Shown here one piece after another: positions 1-10,946 of a stretch of DNA of 64,000 bases. Made by a program: the position numbers and the translations under genes. The stretch's first letter is position 1, and each line of letters starts with the position of its first letter. The DNA lies in NCBI RefSeq assembly GCF_964059955.1, contig NZ_OZ060924.1, forward strand, positions 395,103 through 459,102, in the 5' to 3' direction. The notes under the pieces are model-generated. The model saw only the letters and a list, made by a program, of their open reading frames with translations. It ran no database searches and was not told the origin of the DNA. The DNA is from Sodalis-like secondary symbiont of Drepanosiphum platanoidis. GTDB taxonomy: Bacteria; Pseudomonadota; Gammaproteobacteria; Enterobacterales; Enterobacteriaceae.

Positions 1-781
1 TTTAATTATAAAATTATATAAATAATAAAATAAACATTTATATAATTAAAAAAAATAAATAATGGAATATTATATAAAAATTTTAATTTTAGAAAAAAAA
101 TATCAAAAAAATTATTTAATTAGTAAAATTAATTAATAAATTTTATAATAAAAAATAAATTAATTTTAATTAAATTATATAATATATATTTTATTTTTAT
201 AATATTTTTATTTAAATATATTTTATTTTTTAATAAAATATATTTTATAATATTTTCAAGTTATGTAAATAATTTATATTATATTTATAATATAAAAATA
301 ATTAAAAATATAAATAAAGATATTTATAATAAAAATATTTTTTAAAAAAATATATTATAAATTCTATTAAAATAATAAATAAAATATATAAGTATTTTTT
401 ATTATATAAACTTAAATTTATTTTTATTTATTTTTTTTAAAATAGATAATTAAAAAAAAATTTTTAATATTTATTAAATAGTTTAGATTTGTTAATTTAG
501 GTAAATTAATAATAGGATATGAAATATATTTTATTTAAAAATATAAAAATCTTTTATATATAAAAAAATAATTAATATTTAAATTAAAAATTATTTAATT
601 AAATTTAATTTTTATTATTTTAAATTTTATTTAAAATTTTATAAATAAAATTTGAATACATAAATATATATAAAATTTTAATAAAATATATATATTTTAT
701 ATATAAAAATTTTAATTAATTAAAAATTAAATTATATTATTTATATTAAAATAAAAAATTAAATATTTTATAAAAATTTAA
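1..781. other. Gene-free A/T-rich spacer
   Basis: No supportable gene, RNA or promoter is visible. A pocket at about 480-530 has slightly more G than its surroundings but encodes nothing I recognise. It looks like decayed DNA. The window edge means that a gene just outside could use part of it as a leader. Confidence 0.6.
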
Positions 782-854
782 TGTCCCCTAGGGGATTTGA
801 ACCCCTGTTGCTGCCGTGAAAGGGCAGTGTCCTAGTCCGCTAGACGAAGGGGAC
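782..854 (-). tRNA. gltT: tRNA-Glu (anticodon TTC)
   Basis: The minus strand folds as a full cloverleaf of 73 nt beginning GTCCCCTTCGTCTAG, with anticodon loop CTTTCAC and acceptor stem GTCCCCT/AGGGGAC. It is nearly identical to E. coli tRNA-Glu(UUC). CCA is not encoded, and the discriminator base is A where E. coli has G. In E. coli this tRNA sits inside rRNA operons; here it stands alone with no rRNA in the window. The gltT symbol is by analogy only. Confidence 0.95.
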
Positions 855-931
855 TTATTATTTTTTTAAGAAATTTTATTTTTAAAAAATTATAAAAATT
901 TAAATTAATTTAAAATAAAATTTATATAAAT

Positions 932-959
932 ATTATATATTTTTTATAAAATTTTTCAA
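932..959 (-). promoter_or_regulatory. Possible sigma-70 promoter for tRNA-Glu
   Basis: On the minus strand a TTGAAA box (954-959) and a TATAAT box (932-937) are separated by 16 nt. The tRNA 5' end lies about 78 nt downstream of the -10 box, implying a long leader. TATAAT-like strings are common in DNA this AT-rich, so only the paired boxes and their spacing support it. Confidence 0.3.
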
Positions 960-1148
960 GAAATTTTATTAAAATATATAAAAAATTTTTTTAATTATTT
1001 ATAAAATTATTAAAATAATAATTTTAAATAATTTAAATTATTTATATAAAAAAATTTTTTATAAATTTATTAAAAAATTAATAAAAAATTAATTTAATTT
1101 TAATATTTTTAAAATAAATATTAAATATTTTATATATATAAAAAATTA

Positions 1149-2225
1149 TTAATTATTAAATAATATATTTATTATATCTCCATCTTTTACTAAATAATTT
1201 TTTCCTTCATATCTAACTTTATTAAATTTTTTAGATTGCTTATATCCATTATAATTAATAAAATCTTTAAAAGATATAACTTCAGCTTTTATAAATCCTT
1301 TAGCAATATCAGTATGAATTTTTTTAGAAGCTTCTAATATAGAAGATCCGATTGGTAAAGACCAAGCTTTAATTTCTTTTGAACCTACTGTAAAAAAAGT
1401 TTGTAATTTTAATAATTTAAATCCAAAATTAATTATTTTTTCTATATTTGTTAAAGATTTATTTAAAATAATTTTTTTATTATTTTTTTTATTTTTTATT
1501 AATTTTTTATAATTAGATTTATTTTTTGCATATATTTCAACAACATATGCATTTTCTTTTTTAGCTATTTTTTTAACTTCATTAATATATTTATTATTTT
1601 TATTTTTTTCTTTATTAATATTAGCAATATACATAAAAGGTTTTAAAGTAATAAAATTAAATTCATTGATAAATTTTTTTTCTTGTAAATTCATTTTAAG
1701 AAAACGAAGCATTTTAAAATTATTAAGATGATTTAAACATTTTTTTAAAAAATTTAATTTAAAATCATTAATATTTTTATTTTTATATAATTTTATTATA
1801 CGTTCGCACATTTTTATTTCAGATAATATTAATTCTGTATTTATTATTTCTATATCTCTATTAGGATTAACAGAAGAATAAATATGTGTAATATTTTCAT
1901 TTTTAAAACATCTAACTACATGCATAATAGCTGTAGTTTCACGAATATTATTAAGAAATTGATTTCCTAATCCTTCTCCTTTATGAGATCCTTTAACTAA
2001 TCCTGCAATATCAATAATTTTTATAGTATTAGGAGTAATTTTTTTTGTTTGAACAATATTAGAAAGTTGATTTATACGAATATCTTTTATTGGTAATATT
2101 CCAATATTAGGTTTAATTGTACAAAATGGAAAATTTTTTGTTTCAACTTGTAATTTTGTTAATAATTTAAAAATAGTAGATTTTCCAACGTTAGGTAATC
2201 CTATAATTCCACATGATAAACTCAT
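1149..2225 (-). CDS. ychF: Redox-regulated ATPase/GTPase YchF (Obg family)
   Basis: This P-loop NTPase binds ribosomes and prefers ATP; it is almost universal in bacteria. The 358 aa match the E. coli length of 363. Walker A is GLPNVGKS at residues 9-16, the G3 region reads DIAGLVKG, and the base-recognition motif is the YchF-type NINKE instead of the usual NKxD. The C-terminal TGS domain (about 275-358) is intact and ends DGDIINILFNN. In E. coli ychF follows pth, which is not seen here. Its retention in a reduced genome points to a translation-linked role. Confidence 0.96.
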   Translation of the reverse strand: MSLSCGIIGLPNVGKSTIFKLLTKLQVETKNFPFCTIKPNIGILPIKDIRINQLSNIVQTKKITPNTIKIIDIAGLVKGSHKGEGLGNQFLNNIRETTAIMHVVRCFKNENITHIYSSVNPNRDIEIINTELILSEIKMCERIIKLYKNKNINDFKLNFLKKCLNHLNNFKMLRFLKMNLQEKKFINEFNFITLKPFMYIANINKEKNKNNKYINEVKKIAKKENAYVVEIYAKNKSNYKKLIKNKKNNKKIILNKSLTNIEKIINFGFKLLKLQTFFTVGSKEIKAWSLPIGSSILEASKKIHTDIAKGFIKAEVISFKDFINYNGYKQSKKFNKVRYEGKNYLVKDGDIINILFNN

Positions 2226-2553
2226 TTATTTAATTCCCAAATATTTAAATTAAAATTTATATATAAATTATTTTAATAATTTTAATATATTAAAATATTT
2301 TTTATTATATATATATAATATATTTATTTAAATATTTATAATAAAATATAAATTTTATTAAAATTTTATATATATAAATAATAATTAATATTTTTTTTAA
2401 TTTTTATATTAAATATTTATTTAAATTAATATTAAACATTAATTTATAAAAATTTTTAATAATTATAAATATTTTTTTAAAAATTTTTATTTTTAAATTT
2501 TTATAAAATATTTTTATTTTTAAATAAATTAAAATTATTTTTTAATAAAAATT
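2226..2553. other. Spacer between ychF and lspA
   Basis: About 330 bases of nearly pure A/T with no open frame resembling a protein and no RNA signature. Both flanking genes are on the minus strand, so the ychF promoter should lie near the left end, but no convincing box pair stands out. Confidence 0.5.
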
Positions 2554-3057
2554 TTATATATTTTTAATAAAATTTTTTATTATTAATAAAGTTCCAAGTA
2601 AAATAAAAATATCTGCAAAATTAAAAGTTGGATAATGATATTTATTTATATGAAAATCTATAAAATCAATAATTTTTTTATTTATAATTCTATCTAATAA
2701 ATTTGAAATTGTTCCTCCAATAATAAAACAATATCCAATCTTAATAAAAATTGATACATTTTTTAAAAAATAAAATTGTTTTATTAAAAAAAATAATATT
2801 ATTGTTATAGTTATAATTAAAATATATGGAATATTTTTTCCTAAATAACTAAGATATCCAAAAGATATTCCATAATTACAAGTATAAAATAAATTAAAAT
2901 AATTTGAAACATAAAAATTTTTTCTATAAATTAAATAATTTTTAATTATTTTTTTAGAAAAAAAATCTAAAAATATTATAATTAATATTAAATTTAAATA
3001 ATATTTATTTTTAAAATATTTAAAAATTTTTATTTTAAACAAATTCACGTTTTTCAC
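2554..3057 (-). CDS. lspA: Lipoprotein signal peptidase II
   Basis: An inner-membrane aspartyl peptidase that removes signal peptides from diacylglyceryl-prolipoproteins. It has 167 aa (E. coli 164) and four hydrophobic segments. The two catalytic aspartates lie in NLLDRI and FNFADIF, and the CNYGISFG segment matches the family NYGAAF motif. Translation probably starts at a GTG (3055-3057) inside the end of ileS, giving a 23-bp overlap and suggesting translational coupling. The ileS-lspA order is as in E. coli. Its presence implies that some lipoproteins are still processed. Confidence 0.93.
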   Translation of the reverse strand: MKNVNLFKIKIFKYFKNKYYLNLILIIIFLDFFSKKIIKNYLIYRKNFYVSNYFNLFYTCNYGISFGYLSYLGKNIPYILIITITIILFFLIKQFYFLKNVSIFIKIGYCFIIGGTISNLLDRIINKKIIDFIDFHINKYHYPTFNFADIFILLGTLLIIKNFIKNI

Positions 3058-5845
3058 CAGGAAATTTCATATTAGAAATACATCTATTACATATATTTAA
3101 ATTTTTTTTTATACTTTTTGTATAATACCAACATCTTGGACATTTTTTACCAGATGCTTTTATTAATAAAATTTTTAATCCTTTTATTTTTTTAGATAAT
3201 AAAGATTTTTTATCTGAATCAATCCATTTATTAACAGTAGCTTGAGATGTTGATAATATAAAAGGTAATTCTTTTTCTATTTTTTTTAATTTTTTCATTA
3301 AATCAAATTTAACAAATAATTTAATATTTACTTCTAGAGAAGATTTAATTATTCCATTAATTCTTGCATCTTCAATAATTTTATTTACTTCATTTTTAAT
3401 ATTTATTATAATTTTCCAAAAACTATGATTCATAGAATAATTTTCTGGAAGATATGATAAAAAGTTATACCATTCTTCTGTAAAAATATATTTTTTACGT
3501 TTTCCAGGTAAAAAATTCCATATTTCATCTGCTGTAAATGATAAAATTGGAGATATCCATCTTACTAAAGCTTCTATTATATGATATAAAGCTGTTTGAC
3601 AACTACGTCTTGCAAAACTATTGTGATAAAAAGTATATTGTCTATCTTTAATTATATCTAAATAAAATGATCCCATTTCAATTGAACAAAATTTTATAAT
3701 ACGTTTAATAACGTTAAAAAAATTATATTCATTATAAAAATTAATTATTTTTTTTTGTACAATTTTAGTTAAACTTATAGCCCATTTATCTAAAATAATC
3801 ATATTTTCAAATTTTATTATATTTAATTTTGGATCAAAATCATTAATATTTGCTAAAAAAAATCTTATAGTATTTCTAATTTTTCTATATGAATTTATTG
3901 AAAATTGTAATTTATCTTCTGATATTGAAATTTCATTTTTATAATCAGAAAGAGAAACCCATAATCTTATTATATCACTTCCAAATTTTTTAATTATTTC
4001 TTGAGGTTTAATTATATTTCCTATAGATTTAGACATTTTATTTCCATTTTTATCTATAGCAAATCCATGAGTTAATATTTCTTTACAAGGTTTATGTTTT
4101 TTAATAGCAGAAGATATTATAAGAGAAGACATAAACCATCCTCTATATTGATCTAACCCTTCTAAATATAAATCAGAAGTTTTATTTTTAATATCTAATA
4201 ATTGTTTAATTACTGTTATAGAAGTAGATCCAGAATCAAACCATACATCTAAAACATCTTCTACTTTATTATAATAAATATGTTCTTTTCCAAGAATGTC
4301 TTTTGAATCTAAATCCCACCATGCTTGTACACCAAATTTTTCTATTTTTTTACATACTTTATCTATAATGTTTAATGTATTAGGATGTAATTTAAAAGTC
4401 TTTTTATGAATAAAAATTAATAATGGTACTCCCCAAGTTCTTTGTCTAGAAATACACCAATCTGGTCTTGTTAATATCATATTTTTAATATTATTTTTTC
4501 CCCAAGAAGGAATCCAATTAATTTTATTAATATTTTTTAAAAAACGTTCTTGAATATTTTTAGATTTTATATTAACAAACCATTGAGGAGTTGTACGAAA
4601 AATAATAGGAATTCTATGTCTCCAACAATGTGGATAACTATGTTTAATTTTTTTTATAAAAACTAATGAATTATTTTTAATTAATAAATTTATTATTATT
4701 TTATTTGATTCAAATATTTTTTTACTATCTAAAATAGTATTTATTCCTTTAATATATAAACCATATTTATCTATTACATTTTCTATTTTTAAATTATATT
4801 TTTTTCCAATTATATAATCATCTGGACCGTGACTTGGAGCAATATGTACTACACCAGTTCCTTGATCAAAATTTACATGTTCTCCAAATACAATTGGTAC
4901 ATTATAATTCATAAAAGGATGTTTAATAATTAATTTTTTTAATTTAATTCCTATAATAATACCAAATTTTTTATAAGAAAATTTACAAATTTTTTTAATA
5001 ATTTTATTAACTAATTTATCAGCTATAATAAAATAATTTTTATCTATTAAAATTAATCTATAAAAAATTTTTGGATTAATAGCAATAGCTTGATTAGCAG
5101 GAATTGTCCAAGGTGTTGTAGTCCAAATTAAAAAATATATTGGATTATTAATATAATTTTTTATAGAAAAATTATTTTTAATAGAATTAAAATTTTTAAT
5201 TAAAAATTTTATATAAATAGATTTGGAAATAATATCTAAATATTCTACTTCTGCTTCTGAAATAGAAGAAGAACAAGAGGTACACCAATGTATAGGTTTA
5301 TTTCCTCTATAAATATAACCTTTATTAATCATCTTTCCAAAAGTACGAGCAATATTAGCTTCTGTAATAAAATCCATAGTTAAATACGGATTTTTCCAAT
5401 CTCCTAATACTCCTAATCGAATAAAATCTTTTTTTTGATTATCAATTTGTTCTTGTGCATATTTTCTACAAAAAATACGAAAATTTTTAGAACTTATTTT
5501 ATTTTTTGGTTTTCCAAAAATTTTTTCTACTTTTAATTCAATAGGTAATCCATGACAATCCCATCCTGGAATATATGGTGCATTATATCCCATCATTCCT
5601 TTAGATTTAATAATAAAATCTTTTAAAATTTTATTAATAGCATGTCCTATATGTATAGAACCATTTGCATATGGAGGTCCATCATGTAATAAAAAAATTT
5701 TTTTTTCTTTTTTAGCAATACGAATTAATTTATACAAATTATCTTTATACCAACGTTTTAATATTTTTGGTTCTTTATGTATTAAATCAGCACGCATAGA
5801 AAAATTTGTATTTGGTAAATTTAAAGTATTTTTATAATTATTCAT
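3035..5845 (-). CDS. ileS: Isoleucyl-tRNA synthetase
   Basis: Class I aminoacyl-tRNA synthetase charging tRNA-Ile. The 936 aa compare with 938 in E. coli. The HIGH motif lies at 65-68 (in GSIHIGHAINK) and KMSKS in GNKMSKSIGN. The editing domain keeps TTTPWTIPAN and the GTGVVHIAPSHG segment. The C-terminal zinc site has both cysteine pairs (CPRCW and CNRC), so the protein is full length. It is the first gene of an ileS-lspA operon divergent from rpsT, as in E. coli, where ribF lies between; ribF is absent. Confidence 0.98.
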   Translation of the reverse strand: MNNYKNTLNLPNTNFSMRADLIHKEPKILKRWYKDNLYKLIRIAKKEKKIFLLHDGPPYANGSIHIGHAINKILKDFIIKSKGMMGYNAPYIPGWDCHGLPIELKVEKIFGKPKNKISSKNFRIFCRKYAQEQIDNQKKDFIRLGVLGDWKNPYLTMDFITEANIARTFGKMINKGYIYRGNKPIHWCTSCSSSISEAEVEYLDIISKSIYIKFLIKNFNSIKNNFSIKNYINNPIYFLIWTTTPWTIPANQAIAINPKIFYRLILIDKNYFIIADKLVNKIIKKICKFSYKKFGIIIGIKLKKLIIKHPFMNYNVPIVFGEHVNFDQGTGVVHIAPSHGPDDYIIGKKYNLKIENVIDKYGLYIKGINTILDSKKIFESNKIIINLLIKNNSLVFIKKIKHSYPHCWRHRIPIIFRTTPQWFVNIKSKNIQERFLKNINKINWIPSWGKNNIKNMILTRPDWCISRQRTWGVPLLIFIHKKTFKLHPNTLNIIDKVCKKIEKFGVQAWWDLDSKDILGKEHIYYNKVEDVLDVWFDSGSTSITVIKQLLDIKNKTSDLYLEGLDQYRGWFMSSLIISSAIKKHKPCKEILTHGFAIDKNGNKMSKSIGNIIKPQEIIKKFGSDIIRLWVSLSDYKNEISISEDKLQFSINSYRKIRNTIRFFLANINDFDPKLNIIKFENMIILDKWAISLTKIVQKKIINFYNEYNFFNVIKRIIKFCSIEMGSFYLDIIKDRQYTFYHNSFARRSCQTALYHIIEALVRWISPILSFTADEIWNFLPGKRKKYIFTEEWYNFLSYLPENYSMNHSFWKIIINIKNEVNKIIEDARINGIIKSSLEVNIKLFVKFDLMKKLKKIEKELPFILSTSQATVNKWIDSDKKSLLSKKIKGLKILLIKASGKKCPRCWYYTKSIKKNLNICNRCISNMKFPGEKREFV

Positions 5846-6297
5846 TTAATATCTCAATATTTAAAATTAAATATAAATATTATATATAAATTTTATTTAT
5901 ATTTATATATAAAATTATCTTAAATATTAAATATCAAATTTTTAAATTTTTTAAAAATTTTAAATTTTAATATTATTAATATTTTAAAAAATATTTAAAT
6001 ATATTAATAATATATAAATTTTTAAAATTATTTTAAAAAAAAATATAAAATATAATAATTTATTTTAATTTTAAATTTATTAATTTAAAATTAATATTAA
6101 ATAATTTTTTATATATTTTTATAATTTTATTATATACAATATATAATTTATTATATTATTTAATATAATTTTTTAAAAAAAATTTAATATATAAATAATA
6201 TTAAATTTTAGTAAATTTTAATATTTTTTATATATTTTTATAATTTAATTTTTTATTTTAAAATATTAAAAAATATTAATATACAATGGAGAAAATA
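5846..6297. other. Divergent promoter region, ileS / rpsT
   Basis: About 450 bases of A/T-rich DNA between divergent genes. E. coli has ribF next to ileS here; no trace of ribF can be read in any frame. Promoters for both directions must lie within it, but TATAAT-like strings are too common to choose one. Confidence 0.5.
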
Positions 6298-6561
6298 ATG
6301 GCAAATATTAAATCAGCTAAAAAATATAATATACAATCTGAAAAACGTAGAAAACATAATGCTAGTCATCGTTCTATGATACGAACTTTTATAAAAAAAT
6401 TATATAAAGCAATAAAATTAGGAGATAAAGAAATTGCAAAAAAATTATATAAAATTGTTCAAAAAAATTTAGATAGAGAATCTAGAAAAAATTTAATACA
6501 TAAAAATAAAGCATCTCGTTATAAATCAAATTTAATAAAAAAAATATATAATATGAAATAA
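6298..6561 (+). CDS. rpsT: 30S ribosomal protein S20
   Basis: Primary-binding 16S rRNA protein of the 30S body. I start it at the ATG at 6298, giving [11 protein letters not shown] and 87 aa, the exact E. coli length. An upstream in-frame ATG at 6286 overlaps the Shine-Dalgarno sequence (TGGAG, 6287-6291) and would add four unneeded residues. Conserved blocks include [18 protein letters not shown] and LIHKNKASR. It is monocistronic and followed by a long gene-free spacer. Confidence 0.97.
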   Translation: MANIKSAKKYNIQSEKRRKHNASHRSMIRTFIKKLYKAIKLGDKEIAKKLYKIVQKNLDRESRKNLIHKNKASRYKSNLIKKIYNMK

Positions 6562-7675
6562 TTTTAATATATTTATTATATAAATATATATAATATTAAA
6601 AAATATTTTTTATAAAACATATTTATTAATTAAAATAAAATTTAAAATAATATTATTTTTTAGTTATTTATATCTATAAATTTTAAAATTTATATATTTA
6701 ATAATAAATTTGTTTTTATTTAAAATAATATTTTTTAAAAAATATATAAAAATATTAAAAAATAAAAATTAAAATTAAAAATTAATATATAATAAATAAA
6801 TTTTTTTTATAAAAATATATTTTATTATATATTTAATATTATTTATTTATATTTTATAAAATTTTTATATAAATTTAAAAATTTTAATAAAAATTTATAT
6901 TTTAATTTTTTTAAAAAATTTCCTAAAAAATTTTATTTAATTTTATTAAAAATAATTAAATAATATAATAAAAATTATTAAAAATAAAATAATATAATAT
7001 TTTTTTAAAATTTTATAAAAAATAAAAAATTAAAAATATAAATAAATTATTAATTTTAATATATTTTTCTTGTTATTTTATAATAAATAATATATTTTTA
7101 AAGTTATTTAATAATATAAAAATTTTATATATTCATAATAATATATAATTATTTATTTTATAAATTTTTTAATATTTTAATAAATATTAAAATATTTAAT
7201 ATTAATTTTATAAATTTTAAAAAAATTATTTAAAAAAAATAATTTTTTTATAAAAAAATATTTTAAATAAATTAAAAAATAAAAAAATATTTATTTTTAT
7301 TTAATTTATATAAAATTTTAAATATTTTTTTTTTAAATTTAGATATATTTGATAATATTTATTTAAAATAAAATTATATAATATTTAATTATTATTTTAA
7401 ATTTTTTAAAAAAATATTTTTAAATATAAAATATTTGTTAAAATTTAATTATTTATAATTATACTATTTGTAATAAATATTATCAAGTTTAACTAATATA
7501 AATATTATTTATTAATTTTTTATAAAATAAAAAATATTTTAATTTAATTAATTATTTATTATATAAAATAATTATTAAGTATTTAACAAATGATATATTT
7601 AAATAATTTTAAAAAAAATATTATTATAATATTTCATTTTAATTAAAGTCTTTCTAAAATAAGAGTAATCATTAT
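6562..7675. other. Gene-free spacer of 1.1 kb before gyrA
   Basis: This is the longest gene-free stretch in the window. I see no protein similarity in any frame, no tRNA fold and no DnaA-box cluster (TTATNCACA). Near 7460-7500 there is a slightly less A/T-pure patch (TACTATTTGTAATAAATATT) that I cannot explain. Probably one or more fully eroded genes plus the gyrA promoter; AAGAG at 7661-7665 is a plausible gyrA ribosome binding site. Confidence 0.5.
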
Positions 7676-10222
7676 ATGAATGATTTAATTAAAAATATTG
7701 TACCAATAAGTATTGAAAAAGAATTAAAAAGATCTTATTTAGATTATGCTATGTCTGTAATTATTGGTAGAGCATTACCAGATATTAGAGATGGATTAAA
7801 GCCTGTTCATAGAAGAATATTATTTGCTATGAATATTATGAATAATTTTTATAATAAACCATATAAAAAATCTGCTAGAATTGTAGGAGATGTTATTGGA
7901 AAATATCATCCTCATGGTGATAATGCAGTTTATGATTCTATTGTTAGAATGGCTCAATCATTTTCATTAAGATATCCATTAATAAATGGACAAGGTAATT
8001 TTGGTTCTATAGATGGAGATTCAGCAGCTGCTATGAGATATACAGAAATTCGTATGTCTAAAATATCTCATGAGTTATTAAAAGATTTAGAAAAAAATAC
8101 AGTAAAATATAGTTATAATTATGATAATACAGAAATAATTCCAGATGTTATGCCAACTAGAATTCCAAATTTATTAATTAATGGATCTTCTGGAATAGCT
8201 GTAGGAATGGCTACAAATATACCACCACATAATCTTACAGAAATTATTAACGGATGTTTAGCATATATTAAAAATCCTGATATATCTATAAAAGAATTAA
8301 TAAAATATATACCTGGTCCAGATTTTCCAACAGCTGGAATTATTAATGGAAAACAAGGGATAGAAGATGCTTATAGTACTGGTAAAGGAAAAATTTATAT
8401 AAAATCAAAAGTAAAAATAAAATTAGACAAAAAAAGTAAAAAAGAAACTATAATAATAAAAGAAATTCCATATCAAGTTAATAAATCAAGATTAATAGAA
8501 AAAATAGCTGAATTAGTTAAAGAAAGAAAACTTGAAGGAATTAGTGCATTACGAGATGAATCTGATAAAGATGGAATGAGAATTGTTATTGATATTAAAA
8601 GAGATTCAGTATCATCAATAGTATTGAATAATCTTTATTCTTTAACTCAATTACAAATATCTTTTGGGATTAATATGGTAGCCTTATATCGTGGTCAACC
8701 TAAAATTTTATCTTTAAAAGATATTATATCCTCTTTTATTAATCATAGACAAGAAATAATTACTAAAAGAACTATATTTGATCTTAAAAAAACTTGTGAA
8801 AGAGTACATATTTTAGAAGCACTAACAATTGCATTATATAATATAGATTATATAATTAATTTAATTAAAAATTCTTCATCAACATTAGAAGCAAAAAATA
8901 AATTAAAAAATAAAAAATGGTTAATAAATAATAAATTAAAAATTTTTAATAAAAAAGATAATTTATTTAAAATATTTCCATATTTTAAAAGAAAATTTAA
9001 TAAAAAAAATAATTTATATTCTTTTACTGAAAATCAAATAAAATCTATTTTAGATTTACGTTTACAAAGATTAACAAATTTAGAAAATAAAAAAATATTA
9101 GAAGAATATAATATTCTATTAAATAAAATAAAACAATATAATAAATTGTTAAATAATTCAGATTTATTAATGGAAGTAATTTGTCAAGAATTAAAAATTA
9201 TAAAAAAAGAATATTATGATTGTCGTCTTACTAAAATAACATCAGATATAAAAGATATAACTTTAAAAGATTTAATTAATAAAGAAGATGTTGTTGTAAC
9301 ATTATCTTATCAAGGATATGTAAAATATCAACCTTTAATTGATTATGAAGCACAAAGAAGAGGGGGAAAAGGTAAATCAGCAGCTCGTATTAAAGAAAAA
9401 GATTTTATTTATAGATTATTAGTAGCAAATACTCATGATACAATTTTGTTATTTTCAAGTCGTGGACGTGTTTATTGGATGAAAGTATATCAATTACCAG
9501 AAGCTAGTAGAGGATCTAGAGGAAAACCAATTGTTAATTTAATTCCATTAAAAAATAATGAAAGAATTACTGCCATTTTACCTCTTAGAAAATATAAAAA
9601 AAACAATATGCATGTATTTATGGCAACATCAAGTGGTATTGTAAAAAAAACATCTTTAACTGAATTTAGTAGACCAAGAAATGCTGGAATTATTGCTATT
9701 CATTTAAAAAAAGGTGATGAATTAATAGGAATAGATTTAGTAAATGGAAAAAATGAAGTTATGTTATTTTCATCTTATGGAAAAGTTGTTCTTTTTCCAG
9801 AAAATCAAGTAAGAAGTATGGGAAGAGTTGCTACAGGAGTTATAGGAATTAATTTATTAAAAGGAGATAAAGTAATTTCTTTAATAATACCACATAGTGA
9901 AGGACCAATACTTACTGTTACACAATATGGATATGGAAAACAAACTATGAAGAAAGAATATCCAATAAAATCTAGAGCAACTCAAGGAGTAATTTCTATT
10001 AAAGTTACTAAACGTAATGGTAAAGTTGTTGGAGCAGTACAAGTTAATAAATATGATCAAATTATGATGATTACAGATGCTGGTACTTTAGTAAGAACTA
10101 GAGTTTCAGAAGTAAGTATTATAGGAAGAAATACTCATGGAGTAACGTTAATTCGTACATCAGATAATGAAAAAGTAGTTGGATTACAAAGATTAATAGA
10201 ATCAGTTAAATCTAAAAAATAA
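7676..10222 (+). CDS. gyrA: DNA gyrase subunit A
   Basis: Subunit of type IIA topoisomerase that cuts and rejoins DNA while GyrB hydrolyses ATP to introduce negative supercoils. 848 aa against 875 in E. coli; the missing part is mainly the acidic C-terminal tail. The catalytic tyrosine is Tyr122 in AAAMRYTEI. The GyrA box QRRGGKG, needed to wrap DNA, is present, followed by the beta-pinwheel blades, so true gyrase activity is expected. The quinolone-determining region reads [10 protein letters not shown], with Asn at position 83 where E. coli has Ser. gyrB is not in the window. Confidence 0.98.
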   Translation: MNDLIKNIVPISIEKELKRSYLDYAMSVIIGRALPDIRDGLKPVHRRILFAMNIMNNFYNKPYKKSARIVGDVIGKYHPHGDNAVYDSIVRMAQSFSLRYPLINGQGNFGSIDGDSAAAMRYTEIRMSKISHELLKDLEKNTVKYSYNYDNTEIIPDVMPTRIPNLLINGSSGIAVGMATNIPPHNLTEIINGCLAYIKNPDISIKELIKYIPGPDFPTAGIINGKQGIEDAYSTGKGKIYIKSKVKIKLDKKSKKETIIIKEIPYQVNKSRLIEKIAELVKERKLEGISALRDESDKDGMRIVIDIKRDSVSSIVLNNLYSLTQLQISFGINMVALYRGQPKILSLKDIISSFINHRQEIITKRTIFDLKKTCERVHILEALTIALYNIDYIINLIKNSSSTLEAKNKLKNKKWLINNKLKIFNKKDNLFKIFPYFKRKFNKKNNLYSFTENQIKSILDLRLQRLTNLENKKILEEYNILLNKIKQYNKLLNNSDLLMEVICQELKIIKKEYYDCRLTKITSDIKDITLKDLINKEDVVVTLSYQGYVKYQPLIDYEAQRRGGKGKSAARIKEKDFIYRLLVANTHDTILLFSSRGRVYWMKVYQLPEASRGSRGKPIVNLIPLKNNERITAILPLRKYKKNNMHVFMATSSGIVKKTSLTEFSRPRNAGIIAIHLKKGDELIGIDLVNGKNEVMLFSSYGKVVLFPENQVRSMGRVATGVIGINLLKGDKVISLIIPHSEGPILTVTQYGYGKQTMKKEYPIKSRATQGVISIKVTKRNGKVVGAVQVNKYDQIMMITDAGTLVRTRVSEVSIIGRNTHGVTLIRTSDNEKVVGLQRLIESVKSKK

Positions 10223-10265
10223 AATTATTTATAATTTAAAAATTTTTAATTAAAATATAAATAAT

Positions 10266-10299
10266 AAAAAATATTAAAATATTTTTAATATTTTTTTTT
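10266..10299 (+). terminator. A/T-only terminator-like hairpin after gyrA
   Basis: Starting 44 nt after the gyrA stop, a 14-bp perfect stem (10266-10279 with 10283-10296) encloses a 3-nt loop and runs into nine T residues (10291-10299). It has the layout of an intrinsic terminator, but every stem pair is A-T, so its strength is uncertain. Confidence 0.5.
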
Positions 10300-10425
10300 A
10301 ATTTATATAAATTATGTTATAATTATATTTATAATATATAATATAATTTTAATATATATTTATATTTAAAAAATATATAAAATATTTTAATACAAATATT
10401 TATTAAAATTAATAAATGTTTAATA

Positions 10426-10530
10426 GGCAATACCAGTATTATTAAACAATGATAATTTGTAAATCCGGTCAGGTTCGGAAGAAAGCAGCCGTAGCAAAAT
10501 GATGCATGTGTAAAATATACTGGTAAAGCC
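10426..10530 (+). ncRNA. ffs: 4.5S RNA of the signal recognition particle
   Basis: The segment at about 10466-10490 reads GGTCAGGTTCGGAAGAAAGC followed by AGCC, the SRP Alu-less domain IV with its GGAA tetraloop. Relative to E. coli, one C-G pair next to the tetraloop has become T-A on both sides, a compensatory change. Outer strands TACCAGTATT and AATATACTGGTA pair to close the rod, and GGC/GCC mark the approximate ends. It pairs with Ffh (not in window) to target membrane proteins such as SecY substrates. Ends are estimated to within a few bases. Confidence 0.93.
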
Positions 10531-10562
10531 ATTTATTTAATTTAAATAAATATATTTTTTTA
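10531..10562 (+). terminator. Terminator-like hairpin of ffs
   Basis: Immediately after the SRP RNA, ATTTATTTAA pairs with TTAAATAAAT across a single central T (10531-10551), followed within four bases by a T run. The position at the RNA 3' end makes termination or 3' processing likely, though the stem is A-T only. Confidence 0.45.
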
Positions 10563-10577
10563 AAAATTCATAAAAAA

Positions 10578-10609
10578 TTAATATTAAAATATATATATTT
10601 TAATATTAA
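10578..10609. repeat. 32-bp perfect A/T palindrome
   Basis: Arms of 16 nt (10578-10593 and 10594-10609) are exact reverse complements with no spacer. It lies about 50 nt after ffs. It could be a second 3'-end hairpin or a product of A/T-only drift. Confidence 0.6.
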
Positions 10610-10946
10610 ATTGGTACATATATTTTTTATATATTAAAAATAATTTATAAATATTTTTTATATAATTAAATTATTTAATATTTTTTATATATATAAATAA
10701 TTATTTCTTTTCTATAAAATTTATTTTTTTACAAAAATTAAAAAATATAAATATTAATTATTATAATATTTTTTTAAAAAAATATTTAAAAAAATTTATA
10801 ATTTTTTTTCAATTCTCAAAAATTTAACTAAATTAAAAAATTATTTATTATATTTATTTATAATAATTTTTTATTAAATAAACATATAAGTTTAATATAT
10901 TTTTTTTAAATTTTTTATAAAATATTATTTATTTTAAATAAATTAT

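Noticed and set aside
6286..6297. Upstream ATG of rpsT
   Set aside because: It overlaps the Shine-Dalgarno and would add MEKI before the universal MANIKSAKK start.
6562..7675. Replication origin before gyrA
   Set aside because: No DnaA boxes, dnaA, gyrB or mioC-type neighbours; A/T richness alone is uninformative here.
10329..10532. Minus-strand open frame over the SRP RNA
   Set aside because: Its translation from about 10425 is simply the complement of the conserved 4.5S RNA, and the rest is low-complexity; no protein family fits.
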